The position numbers were made by a program, and so were the translations under genes. Source: CAWJMD01 sp963700925 (GTDB lineage: Bacteria > Actinomycetota > Actinomycetes > Actinomycetales > CAWJMD01). From it: a stretch of 64,000 bases of DNA. The notes beneath the pieces are model-generated. The model made no database searches, was not told where the DNA came from, and saw nothing but the letters and a program-made list of their open reading frames with translations. Location of the stretch: contig OY969553.1 of the NCBI GenBank assembly GCA_963700925.1, forward strand, positions 62,001-126,000, in the 5' to 3' direction. Shown here in pieces: positions 9,203 through 18,839 of the stretch (position 1 is the first letter of the stretch; every line of letters starts with the position of its first letter).

Positions 9203-10707
9203 CGTGGGGACCGCTCGGCCGCGCTCGCTGGTTCTCGGACGACGTCCGCGACATCTGTGGCCACCAGGTCGACACCCTCGCTGGCGGTGACGACGGCGGT
9301 CACGAGAGCCCCGACCTCGGCAGGGGTGTCCAGTGGCCCTGTGGTCAACGTCGTCGTGCCGTCGACATCCGGACCCTGGTGCGCTGCACGGCCGACCGCA
9401 CGTCCGTCGTCGTCGATCTCCTCGACGAGCACCACCACCCGGTCGCCGACCCTATCCTCGGCCCGCTGGGCGACCAGCTCCTCGACGAGCGCCACCGTGC
9501 TCGACACCCGCGCAGCGACGGTCGCCTCGTCGTGGTGGCCGTCGAGGTCCGCCGCCTCCGTGCCGTCCTCGTCCGAGTAACCGAAGACCCCGACCACGTC
9601 GAGCCGGGCACGCGTGAGGAAGTCGTGCAGCGTGTCGAGGTCGGCCTCGGTCTCGCCGGGGAACCCGACGATGACGTTGGAGCGGATGCCAGCCTCGGGT
9701 GCGAGGGTGCGGACACGCTCGACCAGGTCGAGGAACGCCTCGGTGTCGCCGAACCGGCGCATCCGCCGCAGCACCTCTGGTGCGCTGTGCTGGAACGACA
9801 GGTCGAAGTACGGCACGACACCCTCGGTGCCGGCGATGACCTCCAGCAGCCCCGGACGCACCTCGGCCGGCTGCAGGTACGAGACCCGCACGCGCTCAAC
9901 GCCTTCCACGGCGGCGAGCTCCGGCAAAAGCGTCTCGAGCAACCTGATGTCGCCGAGGTCCTTGCCGTAGCTGGTGGAGTTCTCGCTGACCAGGAACAGC
10001 TCGCGCACGCCCTGGTCTGCCAGCCAGCGCGCCTCGTCGAGGACCTCGGCCGGGCGGCGCGACAGGAACGAGCCGCGGAAGGCCGGGATGGCACAGAACG
10101 TGCAGCGCCGGTCGCAGCCGGAGGCCAGCTTCAGCGGAGCCCAGGGACGCCCGTCGAGTCGGCGGCGCAGCACCCGCGGCCCCGATGCCGGCGCCAACCC
10201 TGCCGGGAGGTCTGGCCCCGTCGGAAAGTGCCCGGGCACCGCCACCCCTGCCGAGCCCTCCTGGCGGGAGGCGGGGCTGAGCGGCAGCAATGTTCGGCGG
10301 TCGCGCGGCACGTGCGAGGCCGGACGCTCCCCGCGGAGGATGGCGTCGAGGTGGCCGGACAGGTCGGCGTACGAGTCGAAACCGAGGACGGCGTCGGCCT
10401 CGGGCAGCTCGCTCGCCAGCTGCTCGCCGTACCGCTCGGCGAGGCACCCCACGGCGACGACCGCCTGGGTGCGGGCGGTGTCCTTGAGGTCGGACGCCTC
10501 CAGCAGGGCGTCCACGGAGTCCTTCTTGGCCTGCTCGACGAACCCGCACGTGTTCACGACGGCCACGTCGGCGTCTGCGGCGTCATCGACCAGCGTCCAG
10601 CCCTCGTTCGCCAGCCGTCCCGCCAGCTCCTCGGAGTCGACCTCGTTGCGCACGCACCCGAGCGTCACGAGCGCGACCGATCGCGGCGGCGCTGCGGCGG
10701 TGGTCAC
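9199..10707 (-). CDS. rimO: Ribosomal protein S12 methylthiotransferase RimO
   Basis: 502 residues from the GTG at 10707; upstream in-frame sequence does not look like family sequence. Order: N-terminal UPF0004 domain (VALVTLGCVRNEVDSEELAG) with cluster-binding cysteines, radical-SAM motif CDRRCTFC (CxxxCxxC) followed by AIPAFRGSF, then a C-terminal TRAM domain. It methylthiolates an aspartate of ribosomal protein S12. An insertion between the UPF0004 and radical-SAM domains (the RTLLPLSPASRQEGSAGVAV region) is longer than in E. coli RimO. First gene of rimO-pgsA-cinA. Confidence 0.92.
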   Translation of the reverse strand: MTTAAAPPRSVALVTLGCVRNEVDSEELAGRLANEGWTLVDDAADADVAVVNTCGFVEQAKKDSVDALLEASDLKDTARTQAVVAVGCLAERYGEQLASELPEADAVLGFDSYADLSGHLDAILRGERPASHVPRDRRTLLPLSPASRQEGSAGVAVPGHFPTGPDLPAGLAPASGPRVLRRRLDGRPWAPLKLASGCDRRCTFCAIPAFRGSFLSRRPAEVLDEARWLADQGVRELFLVSENSTSYGKDLGDIRLLETLLPELAAVEGVERVRVSYLQPAEVRPGLLEVIAGTEGVVPYFDLSFQHSAPEVLRRMRRFGDTEAFLDLVERVRTLAPEAGIRSNVIVGFPGETEADLDTLHDFLTRARLDVVGVFGYSDEDGTEAADLDGHHDEATVAARVSSTVALVEELVAQRAEDRVGDRVVVLVEEIDDDGRAVGRAAHQGPDVDGTTTLTTGPLDTPAEVGALVTAVVTASEGVDLVATDVADVVREPASAAERSPR

Positions 10708-10791
10708 GGCCGACAGGCTACGCGAACCCGGCCACGCGTCGGTGCGCGAGCACAACGGGGGGACATTGCGCCCGACACGCCGTCGCAGTGA

Positions 10792-10837
10792 CCCGGAGTA
10801 GGCACGTTGTCCCCCGGCTGTGCCCGCCCTACTCGGG
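10792..10837. terminator. Candidate stem-loop at the phoD 3' end
   Basis: CCCG-G-AGTAGG (10792-10802) pairs with CCTACT-CGGG (10828-10837) with one bulged base; an inner CAC/GTG pairing is possible. The right arm covers the phoD stop codon. It may end phoD transcription and insulate the rimO promoter. Confidence 0.4.
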
Positions 10838-12391
10838 TTCGAGGACCTGCTCGAAGCGGGTCACGCCCTGCGTGTTCACCAGCCGCACCGTCATCGCGCC
10901 AGAGCGCCCGTCGATCGTGGCGTGGCCGAAGAACTGCTTGCCCCCGCTCGGTGGCTGGTTGGGGAAGTCGGCCACCTCGGAGAAGACCACCTGAGGGCCG
11001 AACGTGCCGTCGAGCGCGTTCGGTCCGAAGGACCCCGCGTTGATCGGGCCGCCGACGAACTCCCAGAACGGCCGGAAGTCGGTGAAGGCAGCCCGGGAAG
11101 GGTCGTAGTGGTGGGCGGCGCAGTAGTGCACGTCGGCCGTGAACCACACCACGTTGCACACGCCCGCCCGCTTGATCCTGGAGAGGAGGGACGCGATCTC
11201 GAGCTCGCGGCCGAGAGGTGGTCCCGGGTCGGCGTTGCTGATGCCCTCCTGCAGTGACCCGTCGGGTACCACCACCCCCAGCGGCATGTCGGCCATCACG
11301 GCCTTCCAGGTGGCGCGGCTGCGGCGCAGGCCGTCGACGAGCCAGTCCGCCTGCTCGGCACCGAGGAATCGCGTGTCGGGCCCGGCGGCGGGCTGCAGGT
11401 TCGCGCTGTTCGCGCCGCGGTAGGTGCGCATGTCGAGCATGAACACGTCGAGGTGCGGGCCTCGTGAGAACCGTCCGTAGACCTTGCCCTCGGCGTCACG
11501 CCGGCGCTCGTCGAGCGGGAAGTAGTCGGTGAAGGCGCGACCGGCTCGCTGTGCCAGCACGTCGACGCGCCGCTCCTGCGTGTACCGCGGGTCGGTGAGC
11601 ACCTCGCCCGGATACCAGTTGTTGACGACCTCATGGTCGTCCCACTGTGCGTACACGGGAACCGACGCGTTCATCGCCTGGACGTGCGGGTCTCCCAGGT
11701 TGTAGCGATGCCGGCCGCGGAACTCGTCGAGCGTCTCGGCCACCTTGCCCACGCCGTCGCTGACGACGTTGCCCCAGACACTTCCGTCGGGAAGGACCAC
11801 TGTCTCGCTGATCGGGCCGTCGCTGTAGACCGTGTCGCCGCTGTGCACGAAGAAGTCTGGCTGCGTGGCGAGCATCGCCGAGTAGCCCGGCATGCCGTCG
11901 TCGACGTGACGTCCCCAGCCCTGGCCCGCGGTGTCCCCCGTCCACACGAAGGAGACGTCGCGGCGGGACCGCGGGGCGGTCGAGAACCTGCCGGCGACCG
12001 GCTCGCCCGGCCCGGCGCCGGTGTCGACCGCCAGGCTGTAGTCGTAGGTCTCACCCGGCCGCAGCCCGCTCAGGCGGAGCCGACCGGTGAGGTCGCCGGA
12101 ACCGTTGACGACCGGCCCGCGAATCCGCCGCGTACCGCCGTGCCGGCCGGGCAGCCGAAGCGTCGCGACCAGCCTGCCCGGCCGGTCAGCGCGGGCCCAG
12201 AGCACCGCGGTTCGGTCGGTGACGTCACCGGATGCGACCCCGTGCGTGAGGTGTCCGCGTCCGGCCCGCATCAGAACCGGCGAAGCCGTCGACGCCGATG
12301 GCAGAGCCACGGCGGACGCGGCCCCGGCACCGAGAACGACGCCGGCGCGCAAGAGAGAGCGACGAGAGGGTGGCTGGGTGATCTGGCTCAT
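10829..12391 (-). CDS. phoD: Tat-exported PhoD-family alkaline phosphatase
   Basis: 520 residues. The N-terminus has a twin-arginine signal SRRSLLRAG followed by a hydrophobic Ala-rich stretch, so folded export is predicted. The PhoD N-terminal beta domain (LTHGVASGDVTDRTAVLWARAD) is followed by the PhoD-like metallophosphatase domain with FVWTGDTAGQGWG, HSGDTVYSDGP and WDDHEVVNNWYPGE. Members are Ca2+/Fe-dependent phosphomono- and diesterases used under phosphate limitation. Single gene; no obvious Pho box was recognised upstream. Confidence 0.9.
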   Translation of the reverse strand: MSQITQPPSRRSLLRAGVVLGAGAASAVALPSASTASPVLMRAGRGHLTHGVASGDVTDRTAVLWARADRPGRLVATLRLPGRHGGTRRIRGPVVNGSGDLTGRLRLSGLRPGETYDYSLAVDTGAGPGEPVAGRFSTAPRSRRDVSFVWTGDTAGQGWGRHVDDGMPGYSAMLATQPDFFVHSGDTVYSDGPISETVVLPDGSVWGNVVSDGVGKVAETLDEFRGRHRYNLGDPHVQAMNASVPVYAQWDDHEVVNNWYPGEVLTDPRYTQERRVDVLAQRAGRAFTDYFPLDERRRDAEGKVYGRFSRGPHLDVFMLDMRTYRGANSANLQPAAGPDTRFLGAEQADWLVDGLRRSRATWKAVMADMPLGVVVPDGSLQEGISNADPGPPLGRELEIASLLSRIKRAGVCNVVWFTADVHYCAAHHYDPSRAAFTDFRPFWEFVGGPINAGSFGPNALDGTFGPQVVFSEVADFPNQPPSGGKQFFGHATIDGRSGAMTVRLVNTQGVTRFEQVLEPE

Positions 12392-12469
12392 CGGGTCATC
12401 CCATCTTCTGAGGTGCGTTTCCGGGTGACGAGCAGGCGGCGTCCCTGTGAACTCCCAGGCAACGACCGA

Positions 12470-13264
12470 TCAGGTCGGGGACGGATCGGCGAGGGCAGGG
12501 GGTGCGGCGTCGCCCAGCAGCGTCGGTTCGAGCACCCGTTGCAGGAACTCTCGGGTGCGGGCGACTCGTGGCTCGACGAGGAGCTCGGCTGGCGGGCCGG
12601 CCTCCACCACCGCGCCGTCGTCCATGAACACGACGCGGTCGGCGACGTCTCGGGCGAAGCCCATCTCGTGGGTGACGACGACCATCGTCATCCCTCCCAG
12701 CGCCAGGGCCCGCATGACCGCAAGCACCTCACCGACGAGCTCGGGGTCGAGCGCGCTGGTCGGCTCGTCGAAGAGCATCAGATCAGGGCCCATCGCGAGG
12801 GACCGGGCGATGGCCACCCGTTGCTGCTGACCGCCGGAGAGCTGGGCAGGGAAGACGTCGGCCTTGGCGGTGACGCCGACCGCGTCGAGGTAGTGCATCG
12901 CGACGCGGTTCGCCTCTGCTCGCGATCGGCCGAGTACGCGGCGTTGGGCGATGGTCAGGTTGTCTCGGACGGTGAGGTGCCCGAAGAGGTTGAACTGCTG
13001 GAAGACCATGCCGATCCGGCGCCGCACGAGGTCGACGTCGCAGTCGGGGTCGGTGATCTCGACGCCTCCGACCGTGATCGAGCCACGGCTCGGCGTTTCG
13101 AGCAGGTTGATGCACCGCAGCAGCGTGGACTTGCCGGACCCCGACGGACCGATGACGCAGACGACCTCGCCGTGCTGGACCTCGAGGTCGATCCCACGCA
13201 GCACCTCGAGGTCGCCGAACGACTTGTGGAGGTCGCGAACGACGATCGCGCTCACGACGCTCAC
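12470..13264 (-). CDS. Polar amino-acid ABC transporter ATP-binding protein (GlnQ type)
   Basis: 264 residues from GTG 13264, which overlaps the permease stop as GTGA; GTG 13255 is an alternative. Walker A is GPSGSGKST, the Q-loop FQQFNLF, the signature LSGGQQQR and Walker B MLFDEPTSALDPE, with a switch His in VVVTHEMGFA. All catalytic elements are intact. It powers uptake with the permease and lipoprotein encoded just upstream. The specific amino acid cannot be decided from sequence. Confidence 0.93.
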   Translation of the reverse strand: MSVVSAIVVRDLHKSFGDLEVLRGIDLEVQHGEVVCVIGPSGSGKSTLLRCINLLETPSRGSITVGGVEITDPDCDVDLVRRRIGMVFQQFNLFGHLTVRDNLTIAQRRVLGRSRAEANRVAMHYLDAVGVTAKADVFPAQLSGGQQQRVAIARSLAMGPDLMLFDEPTSALDPELVGEVLAVMRALALGGMTMVVVTHEMGFARDVADRVVFMDDGAVVEAGPPAELLVEPRVARTREFLQRVLEPTLLGDAAPPALADPSPT

Positions 13265-14109
13265 CTGGCCTTTGCGGCGCGCACTTCGAGCCGCCGGACG
13301 AGCTGCGACATGGGGAGGGTGATGGCGAGGTAGAGCAGGCCGGCGACGACGAGCGGAGTCGGGTTGACGCGCTGGTTGAGCACGTCGCCGGCGAACTTCG
13401 TCAGCTCGATGGTTCCGGCCGTGACGCCCAGGACATAGGCCAGCGACGTGTCCTTGGTCAGCAGGATGATCTCGTTGGTGAGTGGCGGGATCACGATCCG
13501 GAACGCTTGAGGGAGGATGATCGAGATCATCGCCCTGGTGTAGGACATGCCCAGGGTGCGCGCCGCCTCCAGCTGTCCCTTCGGCACGGCCTGGATCCCG
13601 GCCCTGATGGTTTCGGCCATGTACGCGGCGGCCGTCAGCCCCAGCCCGATGGTGACCGAACCATAGACACCGCCGGGGATCTCGCGGTCGGGAAAGGCGA
13701 GCGGGACGCCGTACCCGACCATGAACAGCACGAGCAGCGCCGGCAGCCCGCGGAACAGCTCGATGTACCCGGTGGCGAGCCACCGGTAGGGGGCCACGGA
13801 CGACAGCCGCATGAGCGCGAGGACGAGCCCGAGCGCGAGACCGAATGCGAACGCGAGCACGGTGTAGACGACCGTGTTGCGCAAGGCCACGACGACGGCG
13901 TCGGGGAACATCGCGCCGGCGATGTCGAGCCGGAAGAACGCGTCGGCGAGGCGCCCCCAGTCGGCTGCCAGGGCCACCGCCACGACCAGAGCGGCGAGGA
14001 CCGCGTACTGACTGCCGAGGACCAGGAGGCGGCGCTTCCGACGACTCAGCCGACGAGGCGGGGGCGCGACGCCGTCCGCAACAGGGATCGGATCCAGCGA
14101 CTGGACCAT
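13261..14109 (-). CDS. Polar amino-acid ABC transporter permease
   Basis: 282 residues from ATG 14109 (a GTG at 14118 is also possible; neither has a strong SD). A Lys/Arg-rich cytoplasmic start is followed by about five transmembrane helices and the HisM/GlnP EAA motif EAARTLGMSYTRAMISIILPQ. The arrangement binding protein, one permease, ATPase suggests a homodimeric permease. It follows the binding-protein gene by 14 bp. Confidence 0.9.
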   Translation of the reverse strand: MVQSLDPIPVADGVAPPPRRLSRRKRRLLVLGSQYAVLAALVVAVALAADWGRLADAFFRLDIAGAMFPDAVVVALRNTVVYTVLAFAFGLALGLVLALMRLSSVAPYRWLATGYIELFRGLPALLVLFMVGYGVPLAFPDREIPGGVYGSVTIGLGLTAAAYMAETIRAGIQAVPKGQLEAARTLGMSYTRAMISIILPQAFRIVIPPLTNEIILLTKDTSLAYVLGVTAGTIELTKFAGDVLNQRVNPTPLVVAGLLYLAITLPMSQLVRRLEVRAAKAR

Positions 14110-14123
14110 GTCAGGAGGCACGT

Positions 14124-14948
14124 CTAGCCGGTCGGCTGCTCGCCGATCCACTTCTCGTAGATGGCGTCGTACCTGCCATCGGCCTTCGCCGCCTCGATCG
14201 TCTCGTCGATCGCCTTCAGCAGGTCGGGGTTGCCGCCCTTCTTCACGGCGAAGCCGTACTGCTCGCCGGTGTCGAACTCCGCAGCGACCACGAACTCGTC
14301 CGGATTCCCCTTGATGTACTCCACCCACACCGGCAGGTCGTTGACGGCTCCTGCCACCTGGCCGGTGGCCAGTGCCTGCTGCTCGGCAGCGAGGTCCCTG
14401 AACGAGACCACCTCGACGTCGAGACCTTGTTCTGCGACCTGTGCGTTGACGTAGTCCTCGCCGGTCGTGCTGGCCTGCACAGCCAGCCGCTGGCCCTCGA
14501 AGTCGGCCAGACTCTGGTACGACTCGCCCTGTGGCACAAGGAGTGCCTGGGTCGCGTCGAAGTACGGAACCGAGAAGTCCAGCACCGCCTTGCGCTCATC
14601 GGTGATGGTCATGCCCGCGGCCGCGACGTCGCACTTCCCGGTGTTGAGGTCCTGACCCGACTTGATGCCCTCGAACGGCGTGTCGACGATCTCCTGGGTG
14701 ACGCCCAGCTCCTCCGCGACCAGGTCGATGAGGTCGACGTCGAATCCCACCACTTTGCCCGCGGAGTCCTTCGCCTGGAACGGCGAGTACGGCAGGTGGG
14801 TACAGGTCACGATGGTGTCCTGCTTGATCAGCTGCACGCCGCCCGTGGTCGTCTGGCCCGTTGAGTCCTTGGCGCATCCTGCGACGAGCGTGGTGGCCGC
14901 GAGGCCGATCACGAAGAGCGCGGCTGCGGGTAGGCGCCGACGAGTCAT
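14124..14948 (-). CDS. Amino-acid ABC transporter substrate-binding lipoprotein
   Basis: 274 residues. A signal peptide ends in the lipobox LVAGC (Cys25), so the mature protein should be lipid-anchored outside the membrane. The SBP_bac_3 fold is evident from CTHLPYSPFQAKDSAGKVVGFDVDLID and the closing lobe KADGRYDAIYEKWIGEQP. The QLIKQDTIVTCTHLPYSPF entry region is typical of the glutamine/glutamate/cystine-type subfamily. First gene of a three-gene import operon. Confidence 0.92.
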   Translation of the reverse strand: MTRRRLPAAALFVIGLAATTLVAGCAKDSTGQTTTGGVQLIKQDTIVTCTHLPYSPFQAKDSAGKVVGFDVDLIDLVAEELGVTQEIVDTPFEGIKSGQDLNTGKCDVAAAGMTITDERKAVLDFSVPYFDATQALLVPQGESYQSLADFEGQRLAVQASTTGEDYVNAQVAEQGLDVEVVSFRDLAAEQQALATGQVAGAVNDLPVWVEYIKGNPDEFVVAAEFDTGEQYGFAVKKGGNPDLLKAIDETIEAAKADGRYDAIYEKWIGEQPTG

Positions 14949-15047
14949 GGTCTGCTTCCGATCACTCGGTGGTCTGCTGGGATCGTCTCTGCGGGCGGCG
15001 GGGCCGCCGCCCGCTGAGGCGCCGACCGTCGGCCAGGCGAAACCATA

Positions 15048-15068
15048 TCTTCCCGACAGTTAGGAAGA
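15048..15068. promoter_or_regulatory. Inverted repeat upstream of the amino-acid ABC operon
   Basis: TCTTCC (15048-15053) and GGAAGA (15063-15068) flank nine bases about 100 bp upstream of the binding-protein start, in a locally AT-richer patch. Position and symmetry suit an operator. No regulator is encoded nearby, so the assignment is tentative. Confidence 0.3.
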
Positions 15069-15129
15069 AACGGGCACTGAGTGCGGGGCGCGAGCGGATC
15101 GCCTCCGGGAACGGCTCAGGCAGCGCGCG

Positions 15130-15807
15130 TCAACGGCTCTCGGCCGCGACGCGGACACCGAGGCCGACCAGCACGGCTCCGCTGACGGTCTCCAGGCGAC
15201 GGCGGACGACGGGACGGCGGAACCACGCGCCGGCGCGGCTGACGCCGGCCGCAAGTGCCAGGTACAGGACGAGCTCGACGGCGACCTGCAGAGCAGCGAG
15301 CAGCGCCGTGCTCGCGAACAAGGGCCGGCCGGCCGGGACGAACTGCGGGTAGAGCGCGAGCAGGAAGACGGCTGCCTTGGGGTTCGCCAGCTGCACCATC
15401 GCGCCCTCACCGAAGGCCGCCCACCAACCGCGTCGTGTCAGAGACTCGGCCTCCCTGTTCTTCGCGTCGGGGTGCTGGGCTGCCAGTCCCTCGGCTGACC
15501 TGGCGGCGTGCCGCTCACGCCAGACCCCGCGCCAGGCGCGGACACCGAGGACGACGAGGACCACCGCACCGACGACCCGCAGGGCGATGAAGGCCGCCTC
15601 GGACGCCGCGACCAGGGCGGCGAAGCCCGCGGCTGCCACGAGGGCCCATGCGTAGAGCCCCGCCTCGAGCCCGAGCACCGTCGGCACGGCCCCACGCAGG
15701 CCTCGTAGGGCGGCGCGTCGCAGGATCAGAGCCATCGCCGGCCCGGGCGAGGCGGAGATCAGGACGACGGCGACGAGGAAGGCCGGCAGCGAGGTCACGA
15801 CGTCCAT
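15130..15807 (-). CDS. LysE-family amino-acid exporter
   Basis: 225-residue membrane protein with about six hydrophobic helices. The family hallmark near the N-terminus is seen as SASPGPAMALILRRAALRG, and AMVQLANPKAAVFLLALYPQFV is the LysE/RhtB central motif. Members export lysine, arginine, homoserine, threonine or related compounds. Its position just upstream of an amino-acid importer suggests an import/export balance, but the intervening 180 bp probably contains a separate promoter. No LysG/ArgP regulator is adjacent. Confidence 0.88.
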   Translation of the reverse strand: MDVVTSLPAFLVAVVLISASPGPAMALILRRAALRGLRGAVPTVLGLEAGLYAWALVAAAGFAALVAASEAAFIALRVVGAVVLVVLGVRAWRGVWRERHAARSAEGLAAQHPDAKNREAESLTRRGWWAAFGEGAMVQLANPKAAVFLLALYPQFVPAGRPLFASTALLAALQVAVELVLYLALAAGVSRAGAWFRRPVVRRRLETVSGAVLVGLGVRVAAESR

Positions 15808-15886
15808 GTCGAGATGGTGCCAGGCGCGGTGCGGGGGTTCGAGCCCGATTTCTCTCTGGTCTCACCGCACCGTGACGGTCGAGAGG

Positions 15887-17299
15887 TCAGCGCAGGTCGG
15901 CCGTCCGCAGAGCGAGGTAGCGCTCACGGGCCTCTGCAGCGCCTGGGTCCCCGGTGGGCTCCGACTCCGCGTCGAAGGCGGTGTCCCACACCGGCAGCTC
16001 ACCGGTTGCCGCCCATGCCGCCTGCCGGGCGGCACCGACCGCGACGTACTCCCCCGCCCGCGGGACGACAACAGGCACGCCGAACAGGTCCGAGGCGAGG
16101 GCACGTACCGCTGCCGAGGCCGCTGCGCCGCCGACCAGGAGCACTCGCTCCACGCGAATGCCCTTCGCGCGCAAGGCATCAGCACCGGCGACGAGGTTCA
16201 GCAGCATGCCCTCGACCGCGGCCCGGGCCAGGTTCTCAGGGGTCGCGTTGGCCCGGGTGAGTCCGCTCAGCGTGCCGGTCGCGTCCGGCAGGTCGGGGGT
16301 GCGCTCGCCGTCGAGGTAGGGCAGCAGCGTCAGACCACCGGCACCGTGCGTGGCCTCGAGGGCCAGCCGGTCGAGGCCGGCGAGGTCGGTGCCGAGCATC
16401 GCGGCCGCGGCGCTGAGCACGCGGGCAGCATTGAGGGTGCAGGCGAGCGGCAGGTGCCCACCGGTCGCGTCGGCGAAGCCGGCGATGATGCCGCTCGCGT
16501 CGCCGACCGGACCGTCGTGCGGCGCGAACACGGTGCCGCTCGTCCCGAGCGACACGACGACGTCGCCCGGCTCGATGTGCAGGCCCAGCGCGGCTGCCAT
16601 GTTGTCGCCGGTGCCGGCGGCCACGAGCTGTCCTCCCCCGGTGGTGCCGGCAACCTCCGAAGGGCCGAGCACGCGGGGCAGGTCGAGGCTGCGACCGAAG
16701 GCGCGATCGACGAGGTCGTGTCGGTAGTCACCCGTCACGGCCGACCAGTAGCCGGTGCCCGAGGCGTCACCTCGGTCCGTGGTCCACCCGGTGAAGCCGT
16801 CGCCGTTCTGGAGGATCCGGCCGGTCAGCCAGTCGTGCGGCAGAACGACCGACGTCACCCATGCCGCGTGCTCCGGCTCGTGCTCGGCCAGCCAGCGCAG
16901 CTTGGTCACGGTGAAGGCTGCGACCGGCACCACGTCGACGGCGTCAACCCAGGCCTGCGCCCCGCCGAACTCGTCGACGAGCGCCCGCGCCGCCCCGGCC
17001 GAGCGGGTGTCGTTCCACAGCAAGGCATCTCGCACGACCTCGCCGACCTCGTCGAGTGCGACCATCCCGTGCTGCTGCCCACCCACGGCGAGCGCGGAGA
17101 CCCCGTCCAGGAGCCCGTCGGCCGTCGCCGTCGTCCACGCCTCCCACCATGCCGAGGGGTGCACGCTGGTGCCGTCCGGGTGGGGCGCGCGACCGCTGCG
17201 CACTACCTCTCCCGTCGCGGCGCGACAGACCAGAACCTTGGTCGACTGCGTGGACGAGTCGACCCCCGCGACGAGCAGGTCGTCAGCCATGGGCGGCAT
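15887..17299 (-). CDS. xylB: Xylulokinase-type FGGY carbohydrate kinase
   Basis: 470 residues. The N-terminal phosphate motif is GVDSSTQSTKVLV; SLGTSGTVFAP and LTLLPYLDGERTPDLPDATG are typical of bacterial xylulokinases, and LLVGGAAASAAVRALASDLFG is the second nucleotide-binding part. Predicted reaction: ATP plus D-xylulose to D-xylulose 5-phosphate, feeding the pentose-phosphate pathway. Last gene of the polyol operon; overlaps the preceding dehydrogenase by 17 bp. ATG 17290 is a possible alternative start. Confidence 0.88.
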   Translation of the reverse strand: MPPMADDLLVAGVDSSTQSTKVLVCRAATGEVVRSGRAPHPDGTSVHPSAWWEAWTTATADGLLDGVSALAVGGQQHGMVALDEVGEVVRDALLWNDTRSAGAARALVDEFGGAQAWVDAVDVVPVAAFTVTKLRWLAEHEPEHAAWVTSVVLPHDWLTGRILQNGDGFTGWTTDRGDASGTGYWSAVTGDYRHDLVDRAFGRSLDLPRVLGPSEVAGTTGGGQLVAAGTGDNMAAALGLHIEPGDVVVSLGTSGTVFAPHDGPVGDASGIIAGFADATGGHLPLACTLNAARVLSAAAAMLGTDLAGLDRLALEATHGAGGLTLLPYLDGERTPDLPDATGTLSGLTRANATPENLARAAVEGMLLNLVAGADALRAKGIRVERVLLVGGAAASAAVRALASDLFGVPVVVPRAGEYVAVGAARQAAWAATGELPVWDTAFDAESEPTGDPGAAEARERYLALRTADLR

Positions 17300-18839
17300 T
17301 GGCCACAGAGGCCACGGTGGCCGCGGCGCCGCGTCGGTGCAGCGACTCCAGCGCGTCCGTGTAGGCCGAGGTGAAGCGCTCGTCGTCGACCAGGTCTCCG
17401 AACAGGTCGCGGTCGCGCAGGAACGCCAGCGGGTCCTCGCGCTGCCCCGCGGCGGCGGCCATCACCCGGTCCTTGATCCTGTCCACCACCTCGATCGGCG
17501 CCCCCTGCTCGTCGGTGCCCTCGGCGTAGCGCGCCCAGGCGGCGACGACCAGGGCTGAGCGCCGGACCTCCCCGCCGTGGCGCAGGTTGTGGACGATGAC
17601 CGGCACCAGCCACTTCGGGATGCGGTCCGAGCTCTCGGCGCCCAGTCGGGCCAGGGTGTCGCGCACCTCGGGGTTCGCGAACCGCTCGACCAGCTGCCGT
17701 CGGTAGGCGTCGAGGTCGACCCCCGGCACCTCGGGCAGGGTCGGGCTGCCCTCGTGCTCCATGTAGCCGAGCACGAAGTCGACGAAGGCCGGGTCGGTGC
17801 AGACCTCGTGCGCGTACCGGTAGCCAGCCAGATAGCCGAGGTAGGCGATCGCCTGGTGACTGGCGTTGAGCAGCCGCAGCTTCATCAGCTCGTACGGCTC
17901 GACGTCGTCGACCACCTGTACGCCCACGTCCTCCAGCGAGGGCCGTCCCGACACGAACGAGTCCTGAACCACCCACTGCGTGAACGGCTCGCACACCACA
18001 GGCCAACCGTCCACGAGACCGAAGTCGGACGCCAGCAGCTCGATGTCCTCGGACGAGGTCACCGGGGTGATGCGGTCGACCATGCTGTTGGGGAAGGCGA
18101 CCTCGCGCTCCATCCAGTCGGCGAGGCCGGCGTCCTTGAGGCGCGCGAACGCGGTCATCATGCGTCGGGCGACCTCGCCGTTGCCCGGGATGTTGTCGCA
18201 CGACAGCACGGTGAAAGGAGCGGTCCCCTCCGTGCGACGGCGGGCCAGCGCGGCGGCGACGAACCCGAAGGCGGTGGACGGGACCGCGCCCGGCTCGAGG
18301 TCGGCCTGGATCGAGGGGTCCGCCGCGTCGAACTCGCCGGTGACCTGGTTCACCAGGTATCCGCCCTCGGTGATCGTCAGCGACACGACCCGGGTGCGCG
18401 GGTCGGCCATCCGGTCGAGCACGGCCTGCGGGTCGTCGGGGGCGAGCAGCACCTCGGCGACCGAGCCGATCACGCGCGGCTCGCGGTGCCCGTCAGGATG
18501 CTTGACGACGAGGGTGTAGAGGCCGTCCTGCGCGTGCAGGGTCTCGATGATCCGCCGGTCGTGTGGCAGCACGCCGACCCCGCACAAGGCCCAGTCGAGA
18601 GCCTTGCCCTCGTTCATCAGGGCGTCGAGGTACATGGCCTGGTGGGCGCGGTGGAACCCGCCGACCCCGAGGTGCACGATGCCGACCTCGAGCGAGCCCC
18701 GGTCGTAGGCGGGCGTGGGCACGTCGGCGGGGAGAGCCTCCAGCGTTGCCTGTGACAGCGGTTGCGGCACAAGGACTCCCATCACGTCGAGGGCCGTTGG
18801 AGCATCGGGCACCGCGTCAGAAGACCGTGTAGCCGCCAT
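17283..18839 (-). CDS. Long-chain mannitol-family polyol dehydrogenase
   Basis: 518 residues. The N-terminal Rossmann region is VGIVHLGVGGFHRAHQAMYLD. The C-terminal domain carries KLRLLNASHQAIAYLG, which contains the family's K-x4-N-x2-H catalytic motif. This family includes mannitol 2-dehydrogenase (mannitol to fructose) and D-arabinitol 4-dehydrogenase (arabinitol to D-xylulose), as well as uronate reductases. A downstream xylulokinase and the lack of a fructokinase favour a pentitol route, but mannitol cannot be excluded. It overlaps the SDR gene upstream by 23 bp. Confidence 0.87.
   Translation of the reverse strand: MAATRSSDAVPDAPTALDVMGVLVPQPLSQATLEALPADVPTPAYDRGSLEVGIVHLGVGGFHRAHQAMYLDALMNEGKALDWALCGVGVLPHDRRIIETLHAQDGLYTLVVKHPDGHREPRVIGSVAEVLLAPDDPQAVLDRMADPRTRVVSLTITEGGYLVNQVTGEFDAADPSIQADLEPGAVPSTAFGFVAAALARRRTEGTAPFTVLSCDNIPGNGEVARRMMTAFARLKDAGLADWMEREVAFPNSMVDRITPVTSSEDIELLASDFGLVDGWPVVCEPFTQWVVQDSFVSGRPSLEDVGVQVVDDVEPYELMKLRLLNASHQAIAYLGYLAGYRYAHEVCTDPAFVDFVLGYMEHEGSPTLPEVPGVDLDAYRRQLVERFANPEVRDTLARLGAESSDRIPKWLVPVIVHNLRHGGEVRRSALVVAAWARYAEGTDEQGAPIEVVDRIKDRVMAAAAGQREDPLAFLRDRDLFGDLVDDERFTSAYTDALESLHRRGAAATVASVANAAHG

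Noticed and set aside
10756..10816. CGGGGGGACA / TGTCCCCCG inverted repeat upstream of rimO
   Set aside because: About 40 bases separate the arms and G-run lengths differ; a local hairpin at 10792-10837 is the better structure.
12470..13783. Possible 437-residue fused permease-ATPase frame
   Set aside because: The first ~170 residues are an Arg/Gly-rich out-of-frame reading of the permease gene; the real ATPase starts at 13264 and the permease is separately intact in another frame.
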